From positions 434,001-498,000 of the forward strand of contig OZ244823.1 of the NCBI GenBank assembly GCA_965220365.1: 64,000 nt of DNA. The letters are read 5' to 3'. A program made the position numbers and the translations under genes. The DNA is from Bin80 sp965220365. Lineage in GTDB: Bacteria; Bacteroidota; Rhodothermia; Rhodothermales; Bin80. The notes beneath the pieces were generated by a model, which saw only the letters and a list, made by a program, of their open reading frames with translations, ran no database searches and was not told the DNA's origin. Shown piece by piece: positions 1 through 9,432 of the stretch. Numbering within the stretch: position 1 is the first letter of the stretch; every line of letters starts with the position of its first letter.

Positions 1-1829
1 TCTGTATCGATGAATTCGTACAAGCCTTCTTCTGTCATATGACTCGAACTGCCGACCGGAATCTCTGCCAAGGTCTGCCATGGACCGATTGCTGCGTGTG
101 ACCGCTGGACCCGATAGGTCACGGCCGGGCCGGTCAATCTTGGGTGTGCAAAGGATTCCTGTGCACGACCCCAGCGAAGAACCGAATGAGCTCGGTCGTT
201 ATTGGTAACCATCACAATCGGGGCTGGTGGTGGCGCGGGCACCTGATAGACCCCATCTCGTGGATTATCTTCCGGCCAGAGCGGCAGCACTGGCGGCCTG
301 CCTGTATATGCATTGTAGGCCATATCTGCCACATCCTTCACGGTTCGAACGTCTGAGTTCACGTAGTCCGGGTAGCCGTACTCCGCAATGTAATTCCCTG
401 CAAGTACCCGCCCGGATGACGGGTCCAGGACCTGATCTGCAAAGTGAGGAACCTCATGCCACGGAAGCTGCTCGTCAATTACCTCTCCAAGTCCTCCCCC
501 TTCGTCCCATTCCCCTGGTCCACTGGCGGCACCGTATCCAACTACTTCCGCCATCGAAAACTCAATCTTGGCTCCTACTGGAAGAATGTACGGCCCAAAT
601 ACAATGTGGTGACCGACCGCCTTGTAAGATTGCCTGAAGTTGAAGGCCCCCCGTCCGATCCACCTCAACGAATCCGGGTCTTCTGTATTTGGCGGAGGTG
701 GGAAGACCGTTTCGCGATAGGGCGTGTAGGTGCCACTCCAGCGTGTGTACGGAACAAGCTTGGGGATCATCTTGTCTTCCCTGGAATTTCCGCTCTCAAC
801 CTTGTTCATGAACGGTTGTTTGAGCGTGCTGTCACTGTCAATCATGCGCTCATTGGAAACCCTCGGGTCAAGCGCAAAGGTGTTCCCCCGAGTCGCCAGG
901 TAGTTGCGATCATAGTACAACATCTGGATCCCGGGTGCCTGCGGAGACATCAATCCTCCTCCCTGCTCACCACTGCTGGCAAAACTTGCAAAGTACTTCG
1001 GGTCCGGTTTGCCGGATTCTGCAAAGTCGGCATTCACGCCATTGCCGGTGTTCACCACGTACCTCAACCAGCGATGCCGATCAAAATAACCGCGTAAATC
1101 ATTCTTGTACATGAAATCGTACTCCCACGTACCGTACCATCGTTGAAATCCCAGCATTGAGGGAGCAACTCCATAATGAAACCCGATGAGTACCTCGTGG
1201 AGTGTTTCATCACTATCAGGATTGCCATCCCCGTTCTTATCCCCAGTGTTTTCGAACGTGTACTCAAATATGATCAGGTCATCGTAGTCTGGGTAACTCC
1301 AAGCTCGCGAGGTACGTGTGACCGTGATCCCGGTATTGGTCCCCCATTGAGCGACAATAATTTCCTCTGCTTCATTGGGATCGTAAGCCGGGTTCAGGCT
1401 TCCGTCTTCCAATAAAGGATAATTCTCCATGCGCTCGATGGAGATCGGGAACGAATACACCCCTGCAACGGTGATCGGCACATGCTGCCCGGACGATCCA
1501 CCAAACGAGTACATGCGTTCGTCGAGGTTAAATATGTTCGTTCCGCTGTACGAGGCTGCAATCGAAATCCCTCCTCCGATAATATTGTGCTGTCCACTGT
1601 ACTGAAGTCCGTCAATGGTTGTGGCCGAATTCCCTGGCCACTCCATGAGTGGATCCAGCGTAATATCATGATCCCTATAAAACCATTTGCGACCGATCTC
1701 ACCAGTATTATAGACGGTCTCGTGCAGCATACCACGACGATGCACACGCTTATCCCGCAAGACCTGTGCCTCTGCAACCGACGGTGTTGCTGCCGTTACC
1801 ACGAGAAGAAATATCAGAATGCGGGTCAT
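1..1829 (-). CDS. Secreted protein paired with TonB receptor (3' end outside window)
   Basis: The frame is open from an ATG at 1829 to the window edge (609 codons, no stop), so the C-terminus is missing. The N-terminus is a clear Sec signal peptide (MTRILIFLLVVTAA then SVAEAQ). The body contains aromatic, Gly-rich segments, and near residues 535-600 a proline linker (PAPPPAPIV) precedes what looks like a fibronectin type III-like segment (TYRVQRS...GPWQTLAEIP). It starts 21 bp after the TonB receptor stop on the same strand, so the two are probably cotranscribed. Inference: an outer-surface or periplasmic partner of the receptor, possibly with a C-terminal sorting domain beyond the window. 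No specific substrate can be assigned. Confidence 0.8.
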   Translation of the reverse strand, partial: MTRILIFLLVVTAATPSVAEAQVLRDKRVHRRGMLHETVYNTGEIGRKWFYRDHDITLDPLMEWPGNSATTIDGLQYSGQHNIIGGGISIAASYSGTNIFNLDERMYSFGGSSGQHVPITVAGVYSFPISIERMENYPLLEDGSLNPAYDPNEAEEIIVAQWGTNTGITVTRTSRAWSYPDYDDLIIFEYTFENTGDKNGDGNPDSDETLHEVLIGFHYGVAPSMLGFQRWYGTWEYDFMYKNDLRGYFDRHRWLRYVVNTGNGVNADFAESGKPDPKYFASFASSGEQGGGLMSPQAPGIQMLYYDRNYLATRGNTFALDPRVSNERMIDSDSTLKQPFMNKVESGNSREDKMIPKLVPYTRWSGTYTPYRETVFPPPPNTEDPDSLRWIGRGAFNFRQSYKAVGHHIVFGPYILPVGAKIEFSMAEVVGYGAASGPGEWDEGGGLGEVIDEQLPWHEVPHFADQVLDPSSGRVLAGNYIAEYGYPDYVNSDVRTVKDVADMAYNAYTGRPPVLPLWPEDNPRDGVYQVPAPPPAPIVMVTNNDRAHSVLRWGRAQESFAHPRLTGPAVTYRVQRSHAAIGPWQTLAEIPVGSSSHMTEEGLYEFIDT

Positions 1830-1850
1830 AGGATTAATGCGGTGTCAGGG

Positions 1851-4676
1851 TTACATATTGAAGACCACACCCAATCGAATTGAGCGAGGTGCATTGTCAT
1901 AGATCCGGAACGTCTGCGTGGCAGCGAGATCGGGGTTGTTGCTATCCGGCAGGGCGAACTCAATATCTTCTCCATTCTCGTAGCGTCGTAACGTTTCGGC
2001 ATCCAGAAAAACCCTGTTGTAGTCGAATACACGCGCATTGAAGAGGTTGAAGACCTCAACGAAAACATCTAACTCGGTAAAGCCTGCACCGACGGTTTTC
2101 GTCACCTTAAGGTCTGTGTTATGCTCCCAGGGTGTACGCTCTGTGTTCAACTTTGCAAAATTGTCCCCCAGTAATTCACTGGGCGTATAGGGCCTGCCAC
2201 TTCTGGAATCATGCAGAAAGTTGATTCTGAGACGACCCAGTGGATAGCCCCCGGCAATTCTCGGGCCCCAGTTCTGCGGCAAATTGACTCCGGCAATCAA
2301 TACGAGCGCATGCCGCCGGTCAAAATTGAGCAGGATGTCACGCGGACTCGGAGCCTGGGTCTGCTCGTTGGTTTCATCAATGATAGGGCTGCGCCCGGTG
2401 GGCGTTGAATTTTTTCCGGTAGCCACCGAGAAATGGTACCGGGCTGATCCGGAAATGAACCCTCTACGCTTATTCAGGCGCAGACTGAAACCGCGAATAT
2501 TTGCGTAATCCCGATTCCCGAGCGACTCATACAGATTATCGTTTGAATCAATGTAGACCACGCGCTGAATCAAGTTTTTCACGTCTTTATAGTATCCGCT
2601 CACATCAAGCGTGAACCCGCGTGCTATACCCAGCACCAAGCCTACGTCATAGCTTTTGGTTTCTTCCGGCTTCAAGAGGGGATTCCCAAGGCGTCTCGGC
2701 TCCACAGTCCCCAGGTTTTCATTGAAGAGCGTCGTTCTGCTACCAATCAGGCTTTCCAGACCGGGACGCTTGAGATAGTTGCCGTAATTGAGGTGGAATA
2801 CCGCGCGTTCATTAATTGGGAATGAAAAGCCAAGTCTAGGTTGCAACCGTGCTACAATGGGGGTGTCTTCGGTTGCAGCATCTCTTTCATTGATCAGGGC
2901 GGGATTTGATGGGTCCCTGAATGGGGAAAACGTATCGGTGTAGTACTGCACATTCTGATCATAGAAATCCAGACGCAATCCTACATTTGTGATCATCCCC
3001 TTGAATTCCATCTTGTCCTGAAAATACACAGCCCCTTCGTAGGGTTTCGCCTGATAGAATTCCTGTACGGCGCTGGACCGAGAAGAGTGATTCAGTCGAT
3101 TTTCAACATTGATGTCATACAGATTGCCCTGAATCCCCACTTTGATCTCATGATTATTGGAGACCTGGCTGGTCAGAAACCCGACTGCCGAATAGGTCCA
3201 AGATTCCTCATCGAAAAAGTCATCATCCATCACCCCGGTTCGGAATCCATCCTCCCAGTAGAGTCTTTCCCAGACCGAACCGTCCGTGATGTCATCCCGA
3301 AAGCGCTCCGGATCAATCACATCCACCCCTTCGGTAAGCTTTGTTCGCATACCATTCACGGTAAGCTCGTAGTAGGTGCGATCACTCAGAACATGGGAAT
3401 AGACAAGTCCAATCCCAGCACTTTGGTCCAGGATTTTGTTCGCACCAATCACGCGATCATAGACCCATCTGTAGAAACCGCCTGAAGAATAGCTGAATTC
3501 CTGCTGGTAGGTGTTACCATACATCGCGTTCAGCTTCAATTTCATGCCTGGCCCGGGCTTCATCACCAAGTTCCCCATCACCTGCATCTGCCTGTCTGCT
3601 TCCGGTGTCGGCAGCATAGGCCATACCCTGTTGATCTGGGTTGCTACAAACAGGCGACTGGTCTCGGAAATTGGCCCCCCAAGCGTAAAATCAATGAGTG
3701 CATCCCAGCGGTTATCATACTCATATCCAACATCGCGATGCGTCCTTTTCCACAGATCGTATGCAAGCTGCGCTCCTTCCTCAGGGTCAACCCTGGATCC
3801 AAAGCCGCGACCTATCGCACCCTGCCACCTTGGTTTATCATCATTTTCAGGGTCAGGAGCTTCCCACCACTCCAGATTATTCATAAGGCGGATATAGGGA
3901 TTGTTTGCCGGGTCAAACACACTTCCTCCAAAGTGCTTGTAGTTGGGTGCGCGTGTACGAATCTCAGCACGACTGCTCCACGAATCTCCACCTTCCTTGG
4001 TTGAAATATTAATGACCCCACTCATCGCGTTGCCATATTCGGCTGCAAACCCACTCGTAATGACTTCCACTTCTTCCACCGCACTCAACATGGGCGTGAA
4101 TGAGCGCGATGAATTCAAAGGATTGACAATCCCCATGCCAGCCAGCACGTAGAGTTCTTCATTGGATCGCCCCCCTCTGAAATGCCCGTCATTCACTTCT
4201 GCCTGAAGTCCCAGCACATCGGACAGGTCGGTAATGCCGGCAATCTGCTCAACCTCTTCTGGACGGATGATTTCCAGGGTAGCTGTCTGATCAACTTCAA
4301 CATCCGGGCGCTCAGCGATGACGAGTAGTTCGTCTCCTTCAGCGGTTGATTCTTCCAGTGTAAAATCAACCGTTGTCGTCTTATTGATGTTGACGATGAC
4401 CTCGGACTGCGTCACAGCTCGGAATCCGATGAAGGATGCACGCAGGCTGTAGGTGCCGGGCTCTACATTCAGAATAAAAAACCGGCCATCCACATCCGTG
4501 GATGATCCTCTGGTGGTACCGGAGATCACCACATTCACGCCAACCATCCCCACTCCTTCCACATCCGTGACGACGCCCGTAATTTTGCCGGACTGGGCAT
4601 TCGCGGGAGCGGATGCCAGTAGATGCACGAGAACGAGGGCGGCCGCGTACGTGAGACCTTGAAGGTGTTGGGTCAT
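1851..4676 (-). CDS. TonB-dependent receptor with CarboxypepD_reg-like N-terminal domain
   Basis: About 941 residues. I chose the ATG at 4676 (MTQHLQGLTY...) because it gives a compact signal peptide ending ANAQ; an in-frame ATG ten codons upstream is possible. Residues about 30-115 form a carboxypeptidase-regulatory-like beta-sandwich (GKITGVVTD, DGRFFILNVEPGTYSLRAS). A plug domain follows (SNEELYVLAGMGIVNPLNS, EVEVITSGFAAEYGNAMSG), and then a long beta-barrel ends in an aromatic strand (SIRLGVVFNM). Family role: active outer-membrane uptake of large or scarce ligands powered by TonB-ExbBD. The downstream secreted gene is likely its partner. It is not a canonical SusC/SusD pair, because the partner does not look like SusD. 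Ligand unknown. Confidence 0.93.
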   Translation of the reverse strand: MTQHLQGLTYAAALVLVHLLASAPANAQSGKITGVVTDVEGVGMVGVNVVISGTTRGSSTDVDGRFFILNVEPGTYSLRASFIGFRAVTQSEVIVNINKTTTVDFTLEESTAEGDELLVIAERPDVEVDQTATLEIIRPEEVEQIAGITDLSDVLGLQAEVNDGHFRGGRSNEELYVLAGMGIVNPLNSSRSFTPMLSAVEEVEVITSGFAAEYGNAMSGVINISTKEGGDSWSSRAEIRTRAPNYKHFGGSVFDPANNPYIRLMNNLEWWEAPDPENDDKPRWQGAIGRGFGSRVDPEEGAQLAYDLWKRTHRDVGYEYDNRWDALIDFTLGGPISETSRLFVATQINRVWPMLPTPEADRQMQVMGNLVMKPGPGMKLKLNAMYGNTYQQEFSYSSGGFYRWVYDRVIGANKILDQSAGIGLVYSHVLSDRTYYELTVNGMRTKLTEGVDVIDPERFRDDITDGSVWERLYWEDGFRTGVMDDDFFDEESWTYSAVGFLTSQVSNNHEIKVGIQGNLYDINVENRLNHSSRSSAVQEFYQAKPYEGAVYFQDKMEFKGMITNVGLRLDFYDQNVQYYTDTFSPFRDPSNPALINERDAATEDTPIVARLQPRLGFSFPINERAVFHLNYGNYLKRPGLESLIGSRTTLFNENLGTVEPRRLGNPLLKPEETKSYDVGLVLGIARGFTLDVSGYYKDVKNLIQRVVYIDSNDNLYESLGNRDYANIRGFSLRLNKRRGFISGSARYHFSVATGKNSTPTGRSPIIDETNEQTQAPSPRDILLNFDRRHALVLIAGVNLPQNWGPRIAGGYPLGRLRINFLHDSRSGRPYTPSELLGDNFAKLNTERTPWEHNTDLKVTKTVGAGFTELDVFVEVFNLFNARVFDYNRVFLDAETLRRYENGEDIEFALPDSNNPDLAATQTFRIYDNAPRSIRLGVVFNM

Positions 4677-5124
4677 AGCCAGTGCGTAGAATATGTAAGA
4701 TGTCATACATATTTTACGAAAATTTATTTAGATATGCAAACCTCTTCCGATGCGGCCTCCGATCCAATGACATCCTTTGCTTCTTCGTCATTTATCCCAC
4801 AGGTAGTGAGGCTATGCGAACGTCACATTTCATTACTGCGTCGGCACCTGTGACGCTTTTGACAGTCTGGGAAAACCCGAGCGAACCACCCATAGTGGTA
4901 AGCTGTTCTCTCCGCTCACAATACGTCCACATCCTTGACCTCAGTACTGCACTGGCGTTTTCTATCTTGAAATTAAGTTCCTGTGAACTCCCTTAGCCTG
5001 CTATTTCTCTCATGTGGCATACACCGAACGTTGTGAGGCTCCCGGCGTAGCTACCTCGGCTCTGTAAACATTCATGAGGCAGAGGTAATCTTCAATTCAG
5101 TACCTTGTACAAGAGACTAAAAAC
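4677..5124. other. Intergenic region between divergent genes, no gene seen
   Basis: About 450 bp separate the TonB receptor (minus) from the DUF4268 gene (plus). Short open frames here have no recognisable domain and look like chance. The segment next to the receptor start (about 4695-4740) is AT-rich and is the likely promoter area for the receptor. I could not find a convincing full Bacteroidota-type promoter. Confidence 0.5.
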
Positions 5125-6054
5125 ATGACCGAACTAGCAACCCTCGAAAACATACCTGTCAGGAAAATCTGGAAAAACGAAGCCAGAGACTTCACACCGT
5201 GGTTAGCTGAAAACGCCAGTTTACTCTTCGAGGAGATTGGCATCACTGCTGAAAACATAAAAACGGAAGAGAATGCAGGTCGCTATTTCGTTGACATTAC
5301 GGCAGAGGAAAGTCTGACGGAAAAGAAAATTATCGTTGAGAACCAACTGGAGCGAACTGACCATGATCATTTGGGAAAACTCTTAACCTACGCTTCAAGC
5401 TTTGACGCATGTATCATTGTTTGGGTGGTCATAGACACCACGGAAGAGCATCAGAAAGCAATTGAATGGTTTAATGATCACATGGATGATGAAATTGCCT
5501 TTTTTCTTGTCACGGTAGAGGCCTATTGTATAGAAAATTCAAAGCCTGCTCCAAAGTTCAATGTGGTTGTGGAGCCCAACTCATGGTCCAAAATTGTGAG
5601 GAGAAGGAGAACAATTCAAGAAGAGATCACCGACACGAAGCTGAATCACCAACGATTTTGGGAGGGTTTCAAGGAGTTTGCCTCCAATTCAGATACAAAT
5701 TTGACCATTCGCCACAGACCAAGACCGCAAGCCTGGTATAACATTTCTATTGGAAACAAGAATGCGTATGTCTCTTTGTCCTTGAATACAATAAAAAACC
5801 AACTCTACACGGATATTTATATCAAAGATAATCAGAAGCTGTACGAACGTCTCTTTAAGAAGAAAGAGTTATTTCAGGAGATCGTGGAGGGTGAAATTGA
5901 ATGGCTTCCTCTCGAAAATAAACAGGCATCAAGGATTCGATGTACTCGGTCCGGTAACCCTCATGATGAAAGCCACCAAGAAAAGCATTTTGCCTGGATG
6001 TTAAAACGGTCAGACGAGTTTGCAGAGGCTTTTAAGAAGAGCACACCAAGTTAA
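5125..6054 (+). CDS. DUF4268 protein with PD-(D/E)XK nuclease-like N-terminus
   Basis: 309 residues. The N-terminal half (about 40-150) resembles a PD-(D/E)XK-type fold: an acidic residue in YFVDITAEES, then KKIIVENQLERTDHDHLGKL, where E-N-Q replaces the usual E-x-K. The C-terminal half (about 175-305: FWEGFKEFA, NKNAYVSLSL, HFAWMLKRSDEFAEAF) matches the general form of DUF4268. The gene is isolated and its coding sequence is visibly richer in A than its neighbours, which suggests horizontal acquisition. Such proteins are often seen near restriction or defence genes, but none adjoin it here. A nuclease role is inference; the catalytic residues are not proven. Confidence 0.75.
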   Translation: MTELATLENIPVRKIWKNEARDFTPWLAENASLLFEEIGITAENIKTEENAGRYFVDITAEESLTEKKIIVENQLERTDHDHLGKLLTYASSFDACIIVWVVIDTTEEHQKAIEWFNDHMDDEIAFFLVTVEAYCIENSKPAPKFNVVVEPNSWSKIVRRRRTIQEEITDTKLNHQRFWEGFKEFASNSDTNLTIRHRPRPQAWYNISIGNKNAYVSLSLNTIKNQLYTDIYIKDNQKLYERLFKKKELFQEIVEGEIEWLPLENKQASRIRCTRSGNPHDESHQEKHFAWMLKRSDEFAEAFKKSTPS

Positions 6055-6184
6055 TATCTAAAGAACCTTCCGGAACGATTCGAACCCCGTAGCTCTCTAA
6101 GCGGGGGTAGATGTTCCGGTAGACAAAGTTGCTCTGACGATGCAGTTTACCTGCACGGGGTCGGGACTCCTGCAGATTCAGAGG

Positions 6185-8686
6185 TCAGTTGGATGGTCTA
6201 CGGTCTTCCTGTACCTGGATCAGTGCCGGTAAAAACAATAGCGCCGCCAACAGTGTCGACCCAATTCCCGTAATCGCAAGAGATCCGATCGTGTTCAGAC
6301 CCGGGTGAAAACTCAAGAGAAGTCCCCCAAATCCCACCATCGTCGTCACTGCCCCCATCGTAACATGTTCCCCCGTCGAGCGCAGGATGCGCCAAAGTGT
6401 CCCGGCCCCTTCCTCTCGATAACGATGGACTAAATGAGCTCCCGCATCGTTGCCAATCCCAATAATTGCCGGGATCACGAACAGATTATAGAAATTGAGC
6501 CGCATCCCAAATAGCTGCATAAACAAAATCATCCAGATCACGCCAGCAACCAGCGGCAACATGGCCAAAAGTGCCCATCGAAACCGACCAAAATTGACCC
6601 ACATCAGCAGCGTCACAATGATCAGCGTCGCCAGTACCATGTACGGGCTCTCCTGCCGCATCAGACGCAGGACATCGGCGGCAACAATGGATGGAGATCC
6701 TGCGTGATAGGTTTTCCCGTCCACGATCGTGATGTTTGCTACATCTTCAGCAAAAGCCATGGACTTGCGCCCGTCTGAGAGCCCCACTCCCGGCAGGATC
6801 GTGATATAGCCTCCCAACTCCCCCGTCTTGGACATGAAACGCTGACTCAACAGCTCCGGTACATCCTCTACCGCAAGCGGCGTTCGTGTCTGTGCAGCCC
6901 TTCGAATGCGTTCCAGGTCGGCATCTCCTGCCAGAACCGGATCCGTTAGCAGCGAATCCCGGATGTAAGCAATCCGTGCAATCCGTGCCGTTTGTTTCTC
7001 CGGTTCCAGTGGAAACCGATCCTGAAGCGTTTCCACGCCCCGGATGGTTGTTCGAAAACTGTCTACATCAATCACGTGCAATACGGTATCTCTCTCCATT
7101 CTGGCCCGCAACGCTTCCGCAACCGCAGGTGCCTCCGTTGGATGATCCACCACGATGTATGCGGGGTTCCTGCGATTAAAATCGCTGTATGCGGCTGCCA
7201 CTTTCGAGTTGACCGCAATCCAATCCTCATATTCCGGCTCCAGAACGGAAAATCGATATTCAAACTCGACCCTCGGTGCCATGAACAAGGCGACGATCGT
7301 AACAATAGTACACCCCGCCAAAAGCCCACGAGCTCCAACCAGAGGTCCGCGTACGACCACTTTTATCGGACGACTCCGCTCAAAATGTAATACTCCCCAG
7401 CGCTCACACAATACCAACAGTGCTGGTAGTACATGAAGGGTGGAAATCAATGCAACCAACACGCCGGTCCCCGCCAAAAATCCAAACTCGCTGAACCCCT
7501 TAAAGTCTGCTGCCATCAACACGTACATCGCAGCGGCTGTGGTAAATGCCCCCACTGCAATCGCCTGCCCGGTGCTCATGAACGTATTCTCCGCGGCAGC
7601 CTCCACACTGTGACCCGCCCCCCGTTCCTCTATGTAACGTGCATAAAAGTGAATCCCGTAGTCTATCCCCAACCCAAAAAGAACCAGTCCAAGTGTTGAA
7701 CTGAACAGATTCAGGGTCTCATAAGCCAAAAATCCTATGGCCGCCGTCCAGACTAAACTCATTAGAAGAGGGATTCCAATCAGAAGTGCCGTCACCGGCG
7801 CACGTGCAAGCTCGGACCAGACCGCTTTTCTTCCCCGCAACTGTATTGCCTTGACAAAGAAGTACGTCATCAGCACCAAAAGTACTGCGAGAGCACCCGC
7901 GCCAAAAGAACCAACGACATCATCCGTAATGGCACGCACCTCTATGCGCTGCCTCCATAATCGACCGGCGAGGTACGTCTGCATCTCTGTGTGGTAGGCG
8001 AAGGGCCCCACCTGCTGGATTACACTGCGAAGGCGACTGTAAACGGCCTCTATGTAATCCACATTGGAGGAAGAGCCAGGGACAAAGAAGCGAACGACCA
8101 GAATCGTACTGTCTGTGCTCACCCGATACTCTGGTCCTACAATCTGATCGAAGATCTCTTCCAAAGACTCAACTTCCGTGTCCTCTTCCACCTCTTCCTC
8201 CTCATCCAGGCTGAAAAAGAATGGATTCGCCGCAAGCTTGGCCTCTACGATCTGATCCTCCAACCAGGTTGTAAGTGTGCTCAATTCCTCGTCCGTTGCG
8301 AAATACAGCCCATTATCCGCCATAAATTCCGTATCCCTCCTGAGCTCCTCCCTCAAAAACAGTGGCTCATCCGTTATCGAATCCCGCAGTGCCATCACTC
8401 GGGGAACCAAGGCTTGTGCAAATGCCAGGTTGGCGGTAAATGAAGGGCTTTCAATCGCCAGATCCACCGAGACTTCCCCTGCACCTATCGTATCCCTGAT
8501 CTTTTCAAGAGATGCAACACTGGGATAAGTCTCTGGAATCAGGTTGACAAAATCCGGGTCGATCGTCAACCGCCCTGCAAGCAGTACGCTGCCAATGGAA
8601 ATCAAGAGAGCTGTCACCAGCACGGGACCGGGATGCCGCACCACAGTACGGATCCATCCACGTAACCGGGCAAAGAGGAACGTCAT
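6185..8686 (-). CDS. MMPL/RND-family transporter
   Basis: 833 residues, inner-membrane protein. The pattern is that of the MMPL/RND exporter family: one N-terminal transmembrane helix (about 18-36), a large periplasmic domain, a five-helix bundle (about 245-440), a short cytoplasmic and second periplasmic segment, then a second bundle (about 690-825). Sequences such as GIDYGIHFYARYIEE and GIGNDAGAHLVHRYREE in the helix 4 regions are typical proton-relay positions of this superfamily. The ATG overlaps the stop of the upstream DUF3047 gene by 4 bp (ATGA), so translation is coupled. Likely role is export of a lipid or hydrophobic compound; the hopanoid-associated RND group is a possible relative but cannot be confirmed. 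Confidence 0.9.
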   Translation of the reverse strand: MTFLFARLRGWIRTVVRHPGPVLVTALLISIGSVLLAGRLTIDPDFVNLIPETYPSVASLEKIRDTIGAGEVSVDLAIESPSFTANLAFAQALVPRVMALRDSITDEPLFLREELRRDTEFMADNGLYFATDEELSTLTTWLEDQIVEAKLAANPFFFSLDEEEEVEEDTEVESLEEIFDQIVGPEYRVSTDSTILVVRFFVPGSSSNVDYIEAVYSRLRSVIQQVGPFAYHTEMQTYLAGRLWRQRIEVRAITDDVVGSFGAGALAVLLVLMTYFFVKAIQLRGRKAVWSELARAPVTALLIGIPLLMSLVWTAAIGFLAYETLNLFSSTLGLVLFGLGIDYGIHFYARYIEERGAGHSVEAAAENTFMSTGQAIAVGAFTTAAAMYVLMAADFKGFSEFGFLAGTGVLVALISTLHVLPALLVLCERWGVLHFERSRPIKVVVRGPLVGARGLLAGCTIVTIVALFMAPRVEFEYRFSVLEPEYEDWIAVNSKVAAAYSDFNRRNPAYIVVDHPTEAPAVAEALRARMERDTVLHVIDVDSFRTTIRGVETLQDRFPLEPEKQTARIARIAYIRDSLLTDPVLAGDADLERIRRAAQTRTPLAVEDVPELLSQRFMSKTGELGGYITILPGVGLSDGRKSMAFAEDVANITIVDGKTYHAGSPSIVAADVLRLMRQESPYMVLATLIIVTLLMWVNFGRFRWALLAMLPLVAGVIWMILFMQLFGMRLNFYNLFVIPAIIGIGNDAGAHLVHRYREEGAGTLWRILRSTGEHVTMGAVTTMVGFGGLLLSFHPGLNTIGSLAITGIGSTLLAALLFLPALIQVQEDRRPSN

Positions 8687-9393
8687 TCTTCAGAAAGTGC
8701 TACGATGTCGTCAAAGTATACATCGGCCGCTCCGCCTGTATTGTCACTGTCGCTCCATACCATGATATAAAGCGGGAATTGTGACGGTCGTCGGCCAAAA
8801 AACATCTCATAGTCCTGGACAACATTCCGTTCAATCTCAATCCACTTCTTTTTGGTCTCAAGAGCCGAGGAAACAACCAGTACCTGAAGCTTTCCATAGC
8901 GAACCAATGCCCCCGTGGGCAGGGTACTGCTGTAAGTGTACTTGATCGTACAAGGTCGTCCAAGCCAGTCATTACACTCAAACGCAACATACAGAGCCGC
9001 GGCAGTGTCATTCAGGTTCCCCCGGTCCTCTTTTGCCCCTTTCGGCAGCTGATCCGCCCGCCAGCGCCAGCGTAACCGGGGAAAACGATCCACATCCCAT
9101 TCAAGCCCATCCCCTTTTGGTAAAGCGATCTGCACAGACTCTCCTTGTGTGTATGCCCGCAAGACCTTTCCCCCTTCTCCCATGACTACCTTCACATAGT
9201 CATTGGGTTTGGCATGATCTGGTGGAAGGACTCGCATCATTCTTGTCCCTTTGTCCGGTATTCTCCATAAACTGGGAAGACCACCAATTTCATAGCTCTC
9301 AAAGTCCTCAATGACCAGAGACTTCTGGGCAGAGACACTCAGGGTACATGAACCCGCAAAAATGAACAGAGAAAGGATTGTGATCGCGCGCAT
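8683..9393 (-). CDS. DUF3047 exported protein
   Basis: 236 residues with an N-terminal signal peptide (MRAITILSLFIFAGSCTLSVSAQ); a Cys at residue 16 leaves a lipoprotein possible, but AQ cleavage fits as well. The body has the DUF3047 character: an early IEDFESY segment, DRFPRLRWRWRADQLPKGA, then LYVAFECNDW and IMVWSDSDNTGGAADVYFDDI. The fold is probably a jelly-roll binding domain. The stop overlaps the MMPL start, so this protein and the transporter are likely one functional unit in the periplasm. Ligand unknown. Confidence 0.8.
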   Translation of the reverse strand: MRAITILSLFIFAGSCTLSVSAQKSLVIEDFESYEIGGLPSLWRIPDKGTRMMRVLPPDHAKPNDYVKVVMGEGGKVLRAYTQGESVQIALPKGDGLEWDVDRFPRLRWRWRADQLPKGAKEDRGNLNDTAAALYVAFECNDWLGRPCTIKYTYSSTLPTGALVRYGKLQVLVVSSALETKKKWIEIERNVVQDYEMFFGRRPSQFPLYIMVWSDSDNTGGAADVYFDDIVALSEE

Positions 9394-9432
9394 TTTTGGG
9401 AAAGATGCGGGGCTTCTTGACGCATCAAGAGG

